DNA from: an uncultured Ruminococcus sp. | GTDB taxonomy: Bacteria > Bacillota > Clostridia > Oscillospirales > Ruminococcaceae | Assembly: GCA_902762785.1 (NCBI GenBank) | Contig: CACWPL010000006.1 | Coordinates: 30,105-94,104, forward strand | Length of the DNA stretch: 64,000 bases | Direction of reading: 5' to 3' | Shown here: piece by piece, positions 26,310 to 34,319 of the stretch | Layout of the letters: each line of letters starts with the position of its first letter | How positions within the stretch are numbered: the stretch's first letter is position 1 | Position numbers and translations under genes: made by a program | The notes under the pieces: generated by a model | What the model was told of the DNA's origin: nothing | The model's input: the letters and a program-made list of their open reading frames with translations, nothing else | Databases searched by the model: none

Positions 26310-26338
26310 TTGACAAGGGTCGAGTCTTGTGCTATAAT
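26310..26338 (+). promoter_or_regulatory. sigma-A promoter of the NfeD-SPFH pair
   Basis: TTGACA (26310-26315), a 17-bp spacer and TATAAT (26333-26338), a full consensus match. The 120-base leader has GTACAGACGG (26342 on) that can pair with the distant ACCGTCTGC before the gene. Confidence 0.88.
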
Positions 26339-26465
26339 GTTGGTACAGACGGAAAAGGACCGCCGGTGGACGGGGCACGCAGCAGAGACGCCGTAGATCT
26401 CGTTTACACCGAAGCCGAACGTACCGTCTGCGACGCATAGACCTTTGGAAAGGGGTGTCTAAACA

Positions 26466-26909
26466 ATGACAGGGAATCTTGCAATGATCGTATGGGGCGT
26501 GGTGTTCGCCGTCGCTGTGATCGCGGAGCTCGCGACGCTCCAGCTCGTGACCATCTGGTTCGCGGCCGGTGCGCTGGGCGCTTTCGTCGCGGCGTCTGCC
26601 GGTGCCGGGACGATGGTGCAGTGCATCGTGTTCGTCGCGGTCTCGACGCTGCTGCTGCTGGTGACCCGTCCGATCCTGCGCAAGCTGCGTGTGCAGCGGA
26701 TCATCCCGACGAATGCAGATGCCGAGGTCGGCAAGCTGGCCGTCGTGACCGAGGAGATCAACGACGAGCAGGACACCGGCCGTGTCCGCATCGGCGGCGT
26801 CAACTGGCGTGCCCGTACCGGGTCGGATGAGATCCTCGCCGAGGGCGCATCCGTTCGCGTGACACGCATCGAGGGCACGACCGCCTTCGTCACGGCCGAT
26901 ACGCCGTGA
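26466..26909 (+). CDS. NfeD-like membrane protein
   Basis: A 147-residue protein with two or three membrane helices (about 7-75) and a C-terminal OB-fold domain (about 85-145; EVGKLAVVTEEI, GRVRIGGVNWRARTG, VRVTRIEGTTAFV), the pattern of short NfeD proteins. NfeD proteins work with SPFH/stomatin proteins in membrane microdomains and quality control. The SPFH gene lies 79 bases downstream. GGAAAGGGG precedes the start. Confidence 0.9.
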   Translation: MTGNLAMIVWGVVFAVAVIAELATLQLVTIWFAAGALGAFVAASAGAGTMVQCIVFVAVSTLLLLVTRPILRKLRVQRIIPTNADAEVGKLAVVTEEINDEQDTGRVRIGGVNWRARTGSDEILAEGASVRVTRIEGTTAFVTADTP

Positions 26910-26988
26910 GCGTTCTCCCTTCATCCATATCCCGCGGGGCGGGCGACATATCATCCACATAACGACATATCTTTAGGAGGTACTTATC

Positions 26989-27957
26989 ATGGGAATCGGA
27001 GGCTATATCATCATCGCGTTGATCATCTTCGCATTGATCGTCATGATTCGCTGCATCGTCATCGTACCGCAGGCGCATGTCTACGTCGTAGAGAGTCTGG
27101 GCACGTTCAAGTGCGAGTGGACGACCGGCCCGCACCTGCTGGTGCCGTTCTTCGACCGCGTGGCACGCAAGGTGTCCTTGAAGGAGCGCGTCGTTGACTT
27201 CAAGCCGCAGCAGGTCATCACGAAGGATAACGTCACCATGCAGATCGACACGGTCGTGTTCTTCCAGGTGACGGACGCAAAGCAGTACACCTACGGCATC
27301 GAGAATCCGATGATGGCGATCGAGAACTTCACCGCCACGACGCTTCGTAACATCATCGGCGAGCTCGAGCTCGACGCCACGCTGACCTCCCGCGACACGA
27401 TCAACAACAAGATCACGGCCATCCTCGATGAGGAGACCGACCGCTGGGGCATCAAGGTCATCCGTGTCGAGCTGAAGAACATCCTGCCGCCGCGTGAGAT
27501 CCAGGAGTCCATGGAGAAGCAGATGAAGGCAGAGCGCGAGCGTCGTGAGAAGATCCTGCAGGCCGAGGGCGAGAAGAAGTCTCAGGTACTCGTTGCCGAG
27601 GCTGAGAAGGAGTCCAAGATCCTGCGCGCCGAGGCCGAGAAGGAGGCCGAGATCCTGCGTGCAGAGGCCGAGAAGCAGGCGACCATCCTCCGTGCAGACG
27701 CTGCCCGCGAGCAGAAGATCCGCGAGGCCGATGGTGAGGCGAAGGCCATCGAGCTGGTACAGCAGGCGCTGGCCGACTCTCTGGTCAAGCTCAATCAGGC
27801 CAACCCGAATGACGCAGTCCTGCGCCTGAAGGCCTATGAGGCGTTCACGAAGGCTGCGGACGGCAAGGCCACCAAGATCATCATCCCCTCGGAGATCCAG
27901 GGCCTGGCCGGTCTCGCCGCTGGCATCAAGGCCGTGGCCGAGAGCGACAAGAAGTAA
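26989..27957 (+). CDS. SPFH/Band 7 (stomatin/QmcA-like) protein
   Basis: A 322-residue protein with an N-terminal transmembrane helix (about 2-25), an SPFH domain (about 27-190; QAHVYVVESLGTFKCEW, VDFKPQQVITKDNVTM) and a long Ala/Glu-rich coiled coil (about 190-275) with repeats of AEAEKEAEILR. It forms oligomeric rings or microdomains at the membrane. With NfeD upstream it makes the standard stomatin operon. AGGAGG stands before the ATG; a terminator follows. Confidence 0.93.
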   Translation: MGIGGYIIIALIIFALIVMIRCIVIVPQAHVYVVESLGTFKCEWTTGPHLLVPFFDRVARKVSLKERVVDFKPQQVITKDNVTMQIDTVVFFQVTDAKQYTYGIENPMMAIENFTATTLRNIIGELELDATLTSRDTINNKITAILDEETDRWGIKVIRVELKNILPPREIQESMEKQMKAERERREKILQAEGEKKSQVLVAEAEKESKILRAEAEKEAEILRAEAEKQATILRADAAREQKIREADGEAKAIELVQQALADSLVKLNQANPNDAVLRLKAYEAFTKAADGKATKIIIPSEIQGLAGLAAGIKAVAESDKK

Positions 27958-27972
27958 CATCGCATAGCTGCG

Positions 27973-28002
27973 CCGCCCTCCCAAAACGGGAGGGCGGTGT
28001 TT
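27973..28002 (+). terminator. intrinsic terminator after the SPFH gene
   Basis: CCGCCCTCCC (27973-27982) pairs with GGGAGGGCGG (27988-27997) around AAAAC, then TGTTTTG. Confidence 0.88.
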
Positions 28003-28054
28003 TGTGCGTCATAAGAAGCCCCGCAGCCTTCAAAGATCCTGCGTGGCTTTGGTG

Positions 28055-28501
28055 TCATTGCGGGGGATGGGGGCGTCGTCTTTCTTCGGCGGCCGTGATG
28101 GCGGCAGCGGTCTCTGCAAGGAGCGTGGTCAGTGCGGCACGGCGGCGGATCAGATCTTCGTCCGTCTCTTCAAATGGGTACCATTTGACCCATTCGTCGA
28201 AATAGGCGCGGATGTCATGGACGAGCATCCGGGAGAGCGCCAGGACATCGACATCCTCGATCGTGTGGAGCGTGTAGACGTCCTCATGATCACAGTGGAT
28301 GATGTGGGTCGCACTTTGATAGGACGTGAGGAGACAGTGCTCCCCCTCCAGCTCCATAAAAAAGGACGCAGGGATGTTGTGCGTGAGCGCAGTCTTGCAG
28401 GCGATGAGCCACTCGAACGGGATGTCCACCAGGTAGCTCACCTCGTACTCCTGACCGCCCAGGGAGAGCGTCGTCCATCCGTGCAGCGGTGCGGACAGCA
28501 T
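28055..28501 (-). CDS. hypothetical protein downstream of fucU
   Basis: A 148-residue soluble protein I do not recognise. It has a beta-rich N-terminus (YEVSYLVDIPFEWLIACKTA) and an acidic middle, and ends in a basic, Ala-rich helical tail (LLAETAAAITAAEERRR). The start ATG overlaps the fucU stop as TGATG, so it is translationally coupled. Third gene of the relQ operon. Confidence 0.75.
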   Translation of the reverse strand: MLSAPLHGWTTLSLGGQEYEVSYLVDIPFEWLIACKTALTHNIPASFFMELEGEHCLLTSYQSATHIIHCDHEDVYTLHTIEDVDVLALSRMLVHDIRAYFDEWVKWYPFEETDEDLIRRRAALTTLLAETAAAITAAEERRRPHPPQ

Positions 28502-28935
28502 CACACCACGCCCTTTTGCAGCATGATGTTGGCGTAGAGCGCGGTCTCACCGGTGGCGATGATGCAGTAGACCCTGCGGGATTCCTCATAGAACGCGAAT
28601 CGCTCGATCTCCCCGATGGCGGCGGCACCGCGGGGGTCGTGCTTGGCGACGATCTCGCGGTAGGTATCCCAGATGGGTGTCTCCACGGGGTCGCCGGGCA
28701 TGACCTGCATGAGCTGGACGGGCTTCTCGACATAGGTATCGAGCGGGAACACGGTCAGGATCGCGTCGAGCAGCTCGGGCACACCGTGGCCGTCGCAGCG
28801 GATGACGATGGCGTCCTTGCCCATGGACTCGGCAGGGAAATTGCCGTCGGCGATGACGAGACGGTCGGAGTGTCCCATCTCACAGAGTACCTTTAAAAGA
28901 GAAGGGGACAGGATGGGCGGGATGTTCTTGAGCAT
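28501..28935 (-). CDS. fucU: RbsD/FucU family sugar mutarotase
   Basis: A 144-residue cytosolic protein of the FucU branch: LKVLCEMGHSDRLVIADGNF with the catalytic-region His, IVIRCDGHGVPELLDAIL, and the C-terminal YCIIATGETALYANIMLQKG. It interconverts the anomers of L-fucose or a related sugar. AAAGGAGA lies before ATG 28935, which excludes an earlier upstream start. No fucose isomerase or kinase is nearby. It is the second gene behind relQ, 29 bases away. Confidence 0.85.
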   Translation of the reverse strand: MLKNIPPILSPSLLKVLCEMGHSDRLVIADGNFPAESMGKDAIVIRCDGHGVPELLDAILTVFPLDTYVEKPVQLMQVMPGDPVETPIWDTYREIVAKHDPRGAAAIGEIERFAFYEESRRVYCIIATGETALYANIMLQKGVV

Positions 28936-28964
28936 GGGGGTCTCCTTTCGATGCGGACAGGGTG

Positions 28965-29636
28965 TCAAAGGTCATTGATCTGCTGGTAGATGTCCTGCAT
29001 GCGCAGGTCGGTGTCGGCGATGGTGCCGGCCAGCTCGCGGAGCTCCTCCTTGAGGTAGTCCGGGACATGGCTGCTGGTCTTGTAGCGGAGCTGATGCTCG
29101 AGGCTCGCCCAAAAGTCCATCGCGATCGTGCGGATCTGCACCTCGACGGGGACCTCGAGCCTTTCGCGCGCCGTGTAGACCGGCACCATGAGGATCATAT
29201 GCAGGCTTCGATAGCCGGAGGGCTTGGGGTCCTTGATGTAGTCCTTGACCTTGACGACTTCGAAATCGTCCCGGCGGTCCAGCAGCTCGGCGATGGCGTA
29301 GATGTCGTCGATGTAATAGCAGACCACGCGGATGCCGGCGATGTCCATGAGGTTCTGGCGGGCAGAGCGCGCGGTCAGCGGCAGCCCCTTGCGCTGGAGC
29401 TTTCCCATGATGCTCTGGCCGGACTTGATCCGGCTCTCGATGCTGTGGATGGGGTCGCGCTGGAATCGCATGGAGAACTCGTTATCGTAGATATGGAGCT
29501 GTGTCTCGACCGTCTGCGCGGCTGAGCCGTAGATATGATCGAGCTCGAGGAACTCCTCGAACATCTTCTCTAGCTGCTCCTGTTGGACGGGGATGATCTC
29601 ACTGATCTTTTCCATATAAAAGGTACTGTCATCCAT
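28965..29636 (-). CDS. relQ: small alarmone synthetase (RelQ/YjbM type)
   Basis: A 223-residue (p)ppGpp synthetase lacking hydrolase and regulatory domains. The RelA/SpoT synthetase core is clear: DIAGIRVVCYYIDDIY, the G-loop region DYIKDPKPSGYRSLH and EVQIRTIAMDFWASLEHQL. Length and C-terminal helix fit RelQ. AAGGAGG precedes the ATG. First gene of a three-gene minus-strand operon with fucU and an unknown gene, driven by the promoter at 29679-29707. Confidence 0.93.
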   Translation of the reverse strand: MDDSTFYMEKISEIIPVQQEQLEKMFEEFLELDHIYGSAAQTVETQLHIYDNEFSMRFQRDPIHSIESRIKSGQSIMGKLQRKGLPLTARSARQNLMDIAGIRVVCYYIDDIYAIAELLDRRDDFEVVKVKDYIKDPKPSGYRSLHMILMVPVYTARERLEVPVEVQIRTIAMDFWASLEHQLRYKTSSHVPDYLKEELRELAGTIADTDLRMQDIYQQINDL

Positions 29637-29678
29637 TTCGTTCGCCTCCTTTACGCCCGGTCTCCCGGGGCTATGTCT

Positions 29679-29707
29679 ATTATACCATGATGAGGGGGCG
29701 AAAGCAA
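29679..29707 (-). promoter_or_regulatory. sigma-A promoter of relQ
   Basis: Minus strand TTGCTT (29707-29702), a 17-bp spacer and TGG-TATAAT (-10 at 29684-29679). Confidence 0.82.
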
Positions 29708-29763
29708 GTGTTTTTGGTACTTTTTCATAAGATCTTCATTTTCACGATCATCTGTCTCATAGA

Positions 29764-29798
29764 ATCAAAACAGCGGAGGTCTTGCGGCCTCCGCTGTT
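29764..29798 (-). terminator. terminator of the PrsA-like gene
   Basis: On the minus strand AACAGCGGAGG pairs with CCTCCGCTGTT around an 8-base loop, followed by TTTGATT. Confidence 0.88.
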
Positions 29799-29807
29799 GT
29801 GTTCGGT

Positions 29808-31286
29808 TTAGGCGAACTTGAACTTGAAGGGATCGTAGCGGCGATAAGCGGCGTCGTTGCGAACGACGGTCATCACGTCGGTCCAGGTGTCCATCAGGTC
29901 CTCGTAGTCCTTCTGGTGCATGGTGTAGTTGGTGCTCTCGAGGGTGCCCTCGGTCAGGAGGTCATCATCGGTCATGCGGTCGCGGATGTCATAGCGAACG
30001 ACCAGCGTGTAGTAGTCATCCTCCTCGACGATGTAGGGCTTGCCGTAGTCTGCCTCGCCGATGGCCAGGAGCTTCTCGTAAACGGACTGGCTGGGGTCAT
30101 AGTAGATGTCGTTGGGATCGTCGTAGTCCTCCTCGTGGATCACGGAGATGATAGACTCGTTCGGGAAGGGCGTGGCCTCCTCATCGGACTCGTCCGCGCC
30201 GGTCGTCAGCAGGGCAGCGTCATCCGCTTCCTCGTCGGACTCTTCGTCGGTCTCGTCCTCGGCGGTCTCGTCGGTCTCCTGCTCGCCGTCCTCTTCGGAG
30301 GCTTCGGCGGTCTCGTCCTCGGCATCCTCTGCCTCGCTCTCGGCCTCGGTGGTCTCCTCCTCGGCAGCGGTCTCTGCCTCGGCGGTATCCTCTGCGGTCT
30401 CCTCGGTCGTCTCCTCCGTGGTCTCGTCCTCGACGGCCTCGGCATTGACGGTCACGCTGCCGCTGTGCTCTTCGCCCTCGGAATCGGCATCCTCATCCGC
30501 AACGGCATCCTCGGTAGCCGCAGTGGCGGCCGCCGTCTGCTCTTCTACATAAGCATCATAGTCCTTCTGGATGGCATCCATCTCGGCCATGACGGCATCG
30601 ACACCACCGTCCTTCAGGGCATCCTCGACACGGTCGCTATAGTCCTCTGCCATGTCCTTGAGAGCCTTCTTGCCGTCGGCCTTGAGCATCTCGCCATTGG
30701 CATCGGTCAGGCTCATGCGGACGAACTGCGCGCGGATGTGCTCATCGGCGTAATAGTCGGTGACCTCCTCCTCAGTCACGCCCAGCTCGCCCTCGCCGAT
30801 GCCGTAGTAATGATCGAACACGGCCTGGCTCTTATAGGTGGACGTCACGACCTTCTTGAAGGAATCCTCGCTGACGCCCATGGGCTCCATGGAATCGGCG
30901 TTCCAGTAATAGGACATCATCATCTCGACGTAGTTCTTGTCCTCGTCCGTGAGGGTGAGGCCGAGCTCATCGAACTTCTTCTCGGTGGCCGCGAAGTCCA
31001 CGCACATCTCGGTAGCGCGGTCCTGGATCCAAGTGGTCACGTCCTTGCCCTCGAGCGGCAGTGCCTTGACGGCCTTCTCGTCCGTGGTATCGAGATCGGC
31101 ATTCTCCTTGGTGAGCTTGGAGATCGCCTCGTTATAGGCATTGTTCATGAAGTAGATATAGATGCCCGCCGGCACCGAATAGCCGTCCACGGTCAGAGCG
31201 CTCCTGGTATTGTAGCCGCAGGCAGTGCAGGATGCAGCCAGCATGACAGCAGTTGCGGCCGCAGCCGCCTTCTTGAAGATCGACAT
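29808..31286 (-). CDS. PrsA/SurA-like lipoprotein with long acidic insert
   Basis: A 492-residue exported protein. The signal peptide ends at Cys20 or Cys23 (LAASCTAC), so it is probably lipidated. The N-terminal helical region (about 30-240; ALTVDGYSVPAGIYIYFMN, VTEEEVTDYYADEHIRAQFV) resembles the chaperone domain of SurA/PrsA foldases. About 120 residues (245-370) are almost pure Glu, Asp, Thr and Ala. The C-terminal part (ADYGKPYIVEEDDYYTLVVRYDI) matches the last strand of such proteins. No intact parvulin active-site domain is seen, so it is probably a chaperone without isomerase activity. Confidence 0.8.
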   Translation of the reverse strand: MSIFKKAAAAATAVMLAASCTACGYNTRSALTVDGYSVPAGIYIYFMNNAYNEAISKLTKENADLDTTDEKAVKALPLEGKDVTTWIQDRATEMCVDFAATEKKFDELGLTLTDEDKNYVEMMMSYYWNADSMEPMGVSEDSFKKVVTSTYKSQAVFDHYYGIGEGELGVTEEEVTDYYADEHIRAQFVRMSLTDANGEMLKADGKKALKDMAEDYSDRVEDALKDGGVDAVMAEMDAIQKDYDAYVEEQTAAATAATEDAVADEDADSEGEEHSGSVTVNAEAVEDETTEETTEETAEDTAEAETAAEEETTEAESEAEDAEDETAEASEEDGEQETDETAEDETDEESDEEADDAALLTTGADESDEEATPFPNESIISVIHEEDYDDPNDIYYDPSQSVYEKLLAIGEADYGKPYIVEEDDYYTLVVRYDIRDRMTDDDLLTEGTLESTNYTMHQKDYEDLMDTWTDVMTVVRNDAAYRRYDPFKFKFA

Positions 31287-31384
31287 GATCAGTTTACCTC
31301 TTTCTGATAGTATTCCAGTTGCCCGCCGGATGCAGCGCGAGCGCCGCAGCGAGCGGGATCCGGCCCATTGGCCAGCCTTTTCTT

Positions 31385-31413
31385 ATTATACTACATCCCG
31401 CGCCATAAGTCCA
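31385..31413 (-). promoter_or_regulatory. promoter of the PrsA-like gene
   Basis: Minus strand TATAAT (31390-31385) with a weak -35 TGGACT (31413-31408), 17 bp apart. Confidence 0.6.
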
Positions 31414-31473
31414 TAGTTTTTTGAAAAAATATCATGCTTTTTCACATAATTTTCAGAAAACACTTGCGTAAGT

Positions 31474-31503
31474 CCAATTATTTGTGCTATACTGATAATA
31501 GCG
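31474..31503 (+). promoter_or_regulatory. promoter of the SDR gene
   Basis: TTGCGT (31474-31479), an 18-bp spacer and TATACT (31498-31503). Confidence 0.65.
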
Positions 31504-31538
31504 AGCCCCACATCCTCCGATAGAAAGGACAGATCCTT

Positions 31539-32300
31539 ATGAAGACTGCACTCATCACCGGCGCGACGTCCGGCATTGGCCTGGAAATGGCCGTATATCT
31601 CCACAAACTCGGATGGAAGCTCATCCTGACCGGCCGCAACGAGCAGATGCTCCGAAAGATGGCCGACCGCTTCGGCAATGACACGCGCTTTATCGCCCTC
31701 GACCTCGCCGAGCGCGGCGCTCCCGAGGCGCTCTGTGCGTTCTGCCGCGGCACGCGCGTGGACTTCCTCATCAACAACGCAGGCTTCGGCGTCTACGGCC
31801 CCATGACGGAGACCCCGCTCGAGCGCGACCTTGCACTGATCGACGTCAACATCCGTGCGCTGCACATCATCATGAAGCATTTCCTCCGGCAGATGGATGC
31901 ACGCGATTCCGGCCATATCCTGAACGTCGGCTCGATCGCGGGCTTCTCGACCGGCCCGCTCCTCTCGAGCTACTATGCCTCGAAGAACTACGTCGTCCGC
32001 CTGACGACGGCCGTGCGGGAGGAGCTGCGGCACAAGGGCTCGCGGGTGCGTGTGAGCGTGCTGTGCCCGGGGCCCGTGGACACGAACTTCAACCGCCGCG
32101 CCGGGGTGACTTTTTCCGCGCCGCCCGCCGACGCCCGGACGGTCGCACGCTATGCGATCGACCACGCCCTCGCCGGGGACTGCATCATCGCCCCCTCGCC
32201 GCTGATCTGGCTCGGAATCGCCGCGATGCACGTCTGCCCGGAGACGCTCGCCGCGCGCGTGATCTACCATGTGCAGAAGCGCAAGCAGACGATCAGGTGA
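31539..32300 (+). CDS. short-chain dehydrogenase/reductase
   Basis: A 253-residue classical SDR. The nucleotide-binding TGATSGIG is at residues 7-14, then NNAG, the catalytic Ser in VGSIAG and YYASK with the Tyr and Lys. The Arg at LTGRN suggests NADP preference. C-terminal features (ARVIYHVQKRK) are like the DltE/YqjQ group. Substrate unknown. AGAAAGGA precedes the ATG; it is a single-gene unit with its own promoter and terminator. Confidence 0.92.
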   Translation: MKTALITGATSGIGLEMAVYLHKLGWKLILTGRNEQMLRKMADRFGNDTRFIALDLAERGAPEALCAFCRGTRVDFLINNAGFGVYGPMTETPLERDLALIDVNIRALHIIMKHFLRQMDARDSGHILNVGSIAGFSTGPLLSSYYASKNYVVRLTTAVREELRHKGSRVRVSVLCPGPVDTNFNRRAGVTFSAPPADARTVARYAIDHALAGDCIIAPSPLIWLGIAAMHVCPETLAARVIYHVQKRKQTIR

Positions 32301-32301
32301 A

Positions 32302-32336
32302 CGAAAGGCCTTCCCGCGCTGGGAAGGCCTTTTCGT
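32302..32336. terminator. bidirectional terminator
   Basis: ACGAAAGGCCTTCCC pairs with GGGAAGGCCTTTTCGT between converging genes; T-runs or A-runs lie on both sides. Confidence 0.9.
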
Positions 32337-32337
32337 C

Positions 32338-33753
32338 TCAATTTGGATAATACACGATCCTCGCGCCGAGGACGTTGAACACCTTCAGGAACTCCGACTT
32401 GAGCATGGTGACGCTGCCGCCGGTGTTGGGGTCGCGGTAGGTGAGCATGTCGCCGTCTGTCCCGCAGATGACGACCGCGTGCTCGCCGGACGGCCAGCGG
32501 ACGGTCTCGCCGGTCTGGTAGTCGATCCATTCGCGGCGGTAGGTGATGCCGGTGGTGGGATTCGTCGTGTACCACGCTAGGACAGGGGAGCCCTGCTGGA
32601 GGAGCGTGACGATCTGGTCCATCGTGGCGCCGGTCTGGCACTTGACGCCCGAACGGAAGGTCGCGGCCGTCTGCGCGATCGGCTTTTCAAAGACGCCGTA
32701 CGAGCTGCTGCTGCGCGGATCGCCGACGAACTCGCGCTCGGGGTTCGCGCCGTACAGCACGCCGCCGCTCTCATATGGCGCCGGTCCCTTCGGCAGGACA
32801 TTGACGATCTGTGCCATGGTGACGTTCGTACCGTAGTACCGCAGCAGCATGTAGAGCGCCGCGCTCTCACAGCCGGTGGGATAGTCGGGATGCTGGGAGA
32901 ACTCCATGACCGGCAGCATGACCGAGGGGACGTCCTCCTCGAACGTGTCCGAAAGGCGTTTGAGCATCCCCAGATCGAGCACGTCGACCGTGCCGCTCTT
33001 GTCCATGTCCGCGCGGGCAAAGTCTAGGAACTGGAACTGCGCGCTCCCGTGCAGATAGCGCTGAAGGAGCCGGACGTCGCGCACGGTGAGATGCCCATTG
33101 CCGTCCACGTCACCAAGGAGCCATTGATCGGGCTTGACGGCGAAGACGGTGCCGGTGTAATCATAGAGCTTTTTCGAGAAGCTGTCCGCGGCCGTCTGCG
33201 TGTAGCCGTCGAAGGCATAATACGGCAGATGCGCCGCGATCTCGGCAGGGGAGACGCCGTTGAACGCATATTCCTCGATCGTGTGTGAATAGATCCACTC
33301 CGGGGAATAGACGGTATCGCCGACGGCGATCGCGCCCGGCGCAGAGAACAGCGCGAGCACAGCAGCCTCATCGTTGGAGAGCAGCAGCGCGATCTCCTCC
33401 TCCGACCAGGAATCGGCGAGCGCTGCACGCACGTCCTCGGCGGGCAGACTGAACACATGGATCGCGGAATACAGGTTCTCCGTGTCCTGGAGCTTGGTGG
33501 GGATGCCCGTGCGGAGCGCGCGGTGGTAGAGCTGCCAGGAGGCGAGCGCCTCGGACGGGATCAGTGCCAGGATGCTCTCCGGGATGACGGCGAGCCGATC
33601 GCTGACCGTCGCAGTGAAGCCGGCGGGCACGGTATCGGCGAACGGCGCATCGGCATCGGCCGCGGCCGTGGGGAGAGGTGCGTGTATCAGCATCGCCGCG
33701 GACAGCACCGCAGCCGCCCGGCGAAGGGACCCCATCTGTTTCATGACGATCAT
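32338..33753 (-). CDS. secreted dockerin protein with C39-like cysteine peptidase domain
   Basis: A 471-residue exported protein. The signal peptide (about 1-32) is followed by an unknown N-terminal region, a type I dockerin in the middle (about 212-270; DVDGNGHLTVRD and DMDKSGTVDVLD) and a C-terminal C39-like (Peptidase_C39_2) papain-fold domain (about 285-471). The likely catalytic residues are Cys in YPTGCESAAL, His in SGEHAVVI and Asp in YRDPNTGG. A peptidase on a cellulosome scaffold could protect or process complex proteins. The dockerin position between two domains is unusual. The Shine-Dalgarno is weak (AAGAGA), and ATG 33744 is an alternative start. Confidence 0.85.
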   Translation of the reverse strand: MIVMKQMGSLRRAAAVLSAAMLIHAPLPTAAADADAPFADTVPAGFTATVSDRLAVIPESILALIPSEALASWQLYHRALRTGIPTKLQDTENLYSAIHVFSLPAEDVRAALADSWSEEEIALLLSNDEAAVLALFSAPGAIAVGDTVYSPEWIYSHTIEEYAFNGVSPAEIAAHLPYYAFDGYTQTAADSFSKKLYDYTGTVFAVKPDQWLLGDVDGNGHLTVRDVRLLQRYLHGSAQFQFLDFARADMDKSGTVDVLDLGMLKRLSDTFEEDVPSVMLPVMEFSQHPDYPTGCESAALYMLLRYYGTNVTMAQIVNVLPKGPAPYESGGVLYGANPEREFVGDPRSSSSYGVFEKPIAQTAATFRSGVKCQTGATMDQIVTLLQQGSPVLAWYTTNPTTGITYRREWIDYQTGETVRWPSGEHAVVICGTDGDMLTYRDPNTGGSVTMLKSEFLKVFNVLGARIVYYPN

Positions 33754-33799
33754 CCATTTCTCTTTTGTCGTGTCCTAAGCTGTAGTAAGGACCATTCTT

Positions 33800-33828
33800 A
33801 TTGTACCAGATTCGGACGGAAAAAGCAA
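33800..33828 (-). promoter_or_regulatory. promoter of the dockerin-C39 gene
   Basis: Minus strand TTGCTT (33828-33823), a 17-bp spacer and TGG-TACAAT (-10 at 33805-33800). Confidence 0.78.
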
Positions 33829-33924
33829 GCCTCTCCATCTTGATGGCCGAAAATGATACATGCAGACAGCACGCGCCGACGCTGCTGCGAGGCCGCGGGC
33901 AGGTGAGCGGCGCGCAGGATACCA

Positions 33925-33962
33925 GAAAAAACAAGGTCTCCCGAAGCAAAAGCTCCGGGAGA
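33925..33962 (-). terminator. terminator of the tRNA operon
   Basis: On the minus strand CTCCCGGAGC pairs with GCTTCGGGAG, followed by ACCTTGTTTTTTC. It lies 8 bases after tRNA-Ser. Confidence 0.88.
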
Positions 33963-33969
33963 ACTCAAG

Positions 33970-34058
33970 CGGAAAGAGAGGGATTCGAACCCTCGAGACG
34001 CTATTAACGTCTACACGATTTCCAGTCGTGCGCCTTAGACCAGCTCAGCCATCTTTCC
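33970..34058 (-). tRNA. tRNA-Ser (GGA)
   Basis: An 89-base class II tRNA on the minus strand. Acceptor GGAAAGA pairs with TCTTTCC with discriminator G73. The D-arm begins TGGCTGAG, the anticodon loop CTGGAAA gives GGA, a long variable arm (GACGTTAATAGCGTC) follows, then the T-arm GAGGGTTCGAATCCCTC. CCA is not encoded. It is second in a two-tRNA transcript. Confidence 0.96.
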
Positions 34059-34081
34059 ATCTGTATGAAGTTAAAAAAGAA

Positions 34082-34168
34082 TGGTGCGAGCGACGGGACT
34101 TGAACCCACACGTCCTTTCGGACACTAGCACCTCAAGCTAGCCTGTCTGCCAATTCCAGCACGCTCGC
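34082..34168 (-). tRNA. tRNA-Leu (GAG)
   Basis: An 87-base class II tRNA on the minus strand including an encoded CCA (34082-34084). Acceptor GCGAGCG pairs with CGCTCGC, discriminator A. The anticodon stem CTAGC/GCTAG holds the loop TTGAGGT, anticodon GAG. A variable arm (TGTCCGAAAGGACG) and the T-arm GTGGGTTCAAGTCCCG (one mismatch-tolerant pair) follow. Confidence 0.96.
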
Positions 34169-34217
34169 ATTTACCATTTCTTTTGTTTTGCAGTCCTCAT
34201 CGCCGGACTGCTTTATT

Positions 34218-34246
34218 ATTATACCACGGGGGCGGGAGAAAGTCAA
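34218..34246 (-). promoter_or_regulatory. sigma-A promoter of the tRNA-Leu-tRNA-Ser operon
   Basis: Minus strand TTGACT (34246-34241), a 17-bp spacer and TGG-TATAAT (-10 at 34223-34218). A stem AGCAGTCC/GGACTGC lies in the short 5' leader. Confidence 0.88.
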
Positions 34247-34319
34247 GCGTTTTTTGAAATATTTTTCTGTAGAGGATATTCAACAAAACATGTACATTTT
34301 AGACAAATATCCCAGTGCC

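Noticed and set aside
30148-30552. Ser-rich plus-strand frame opposite the acidic tract of the PrsA-like protein
   Set aside because: It is the reverse of Glu/Asp/Ala codons; the minus-strand frame has the signal peptide.
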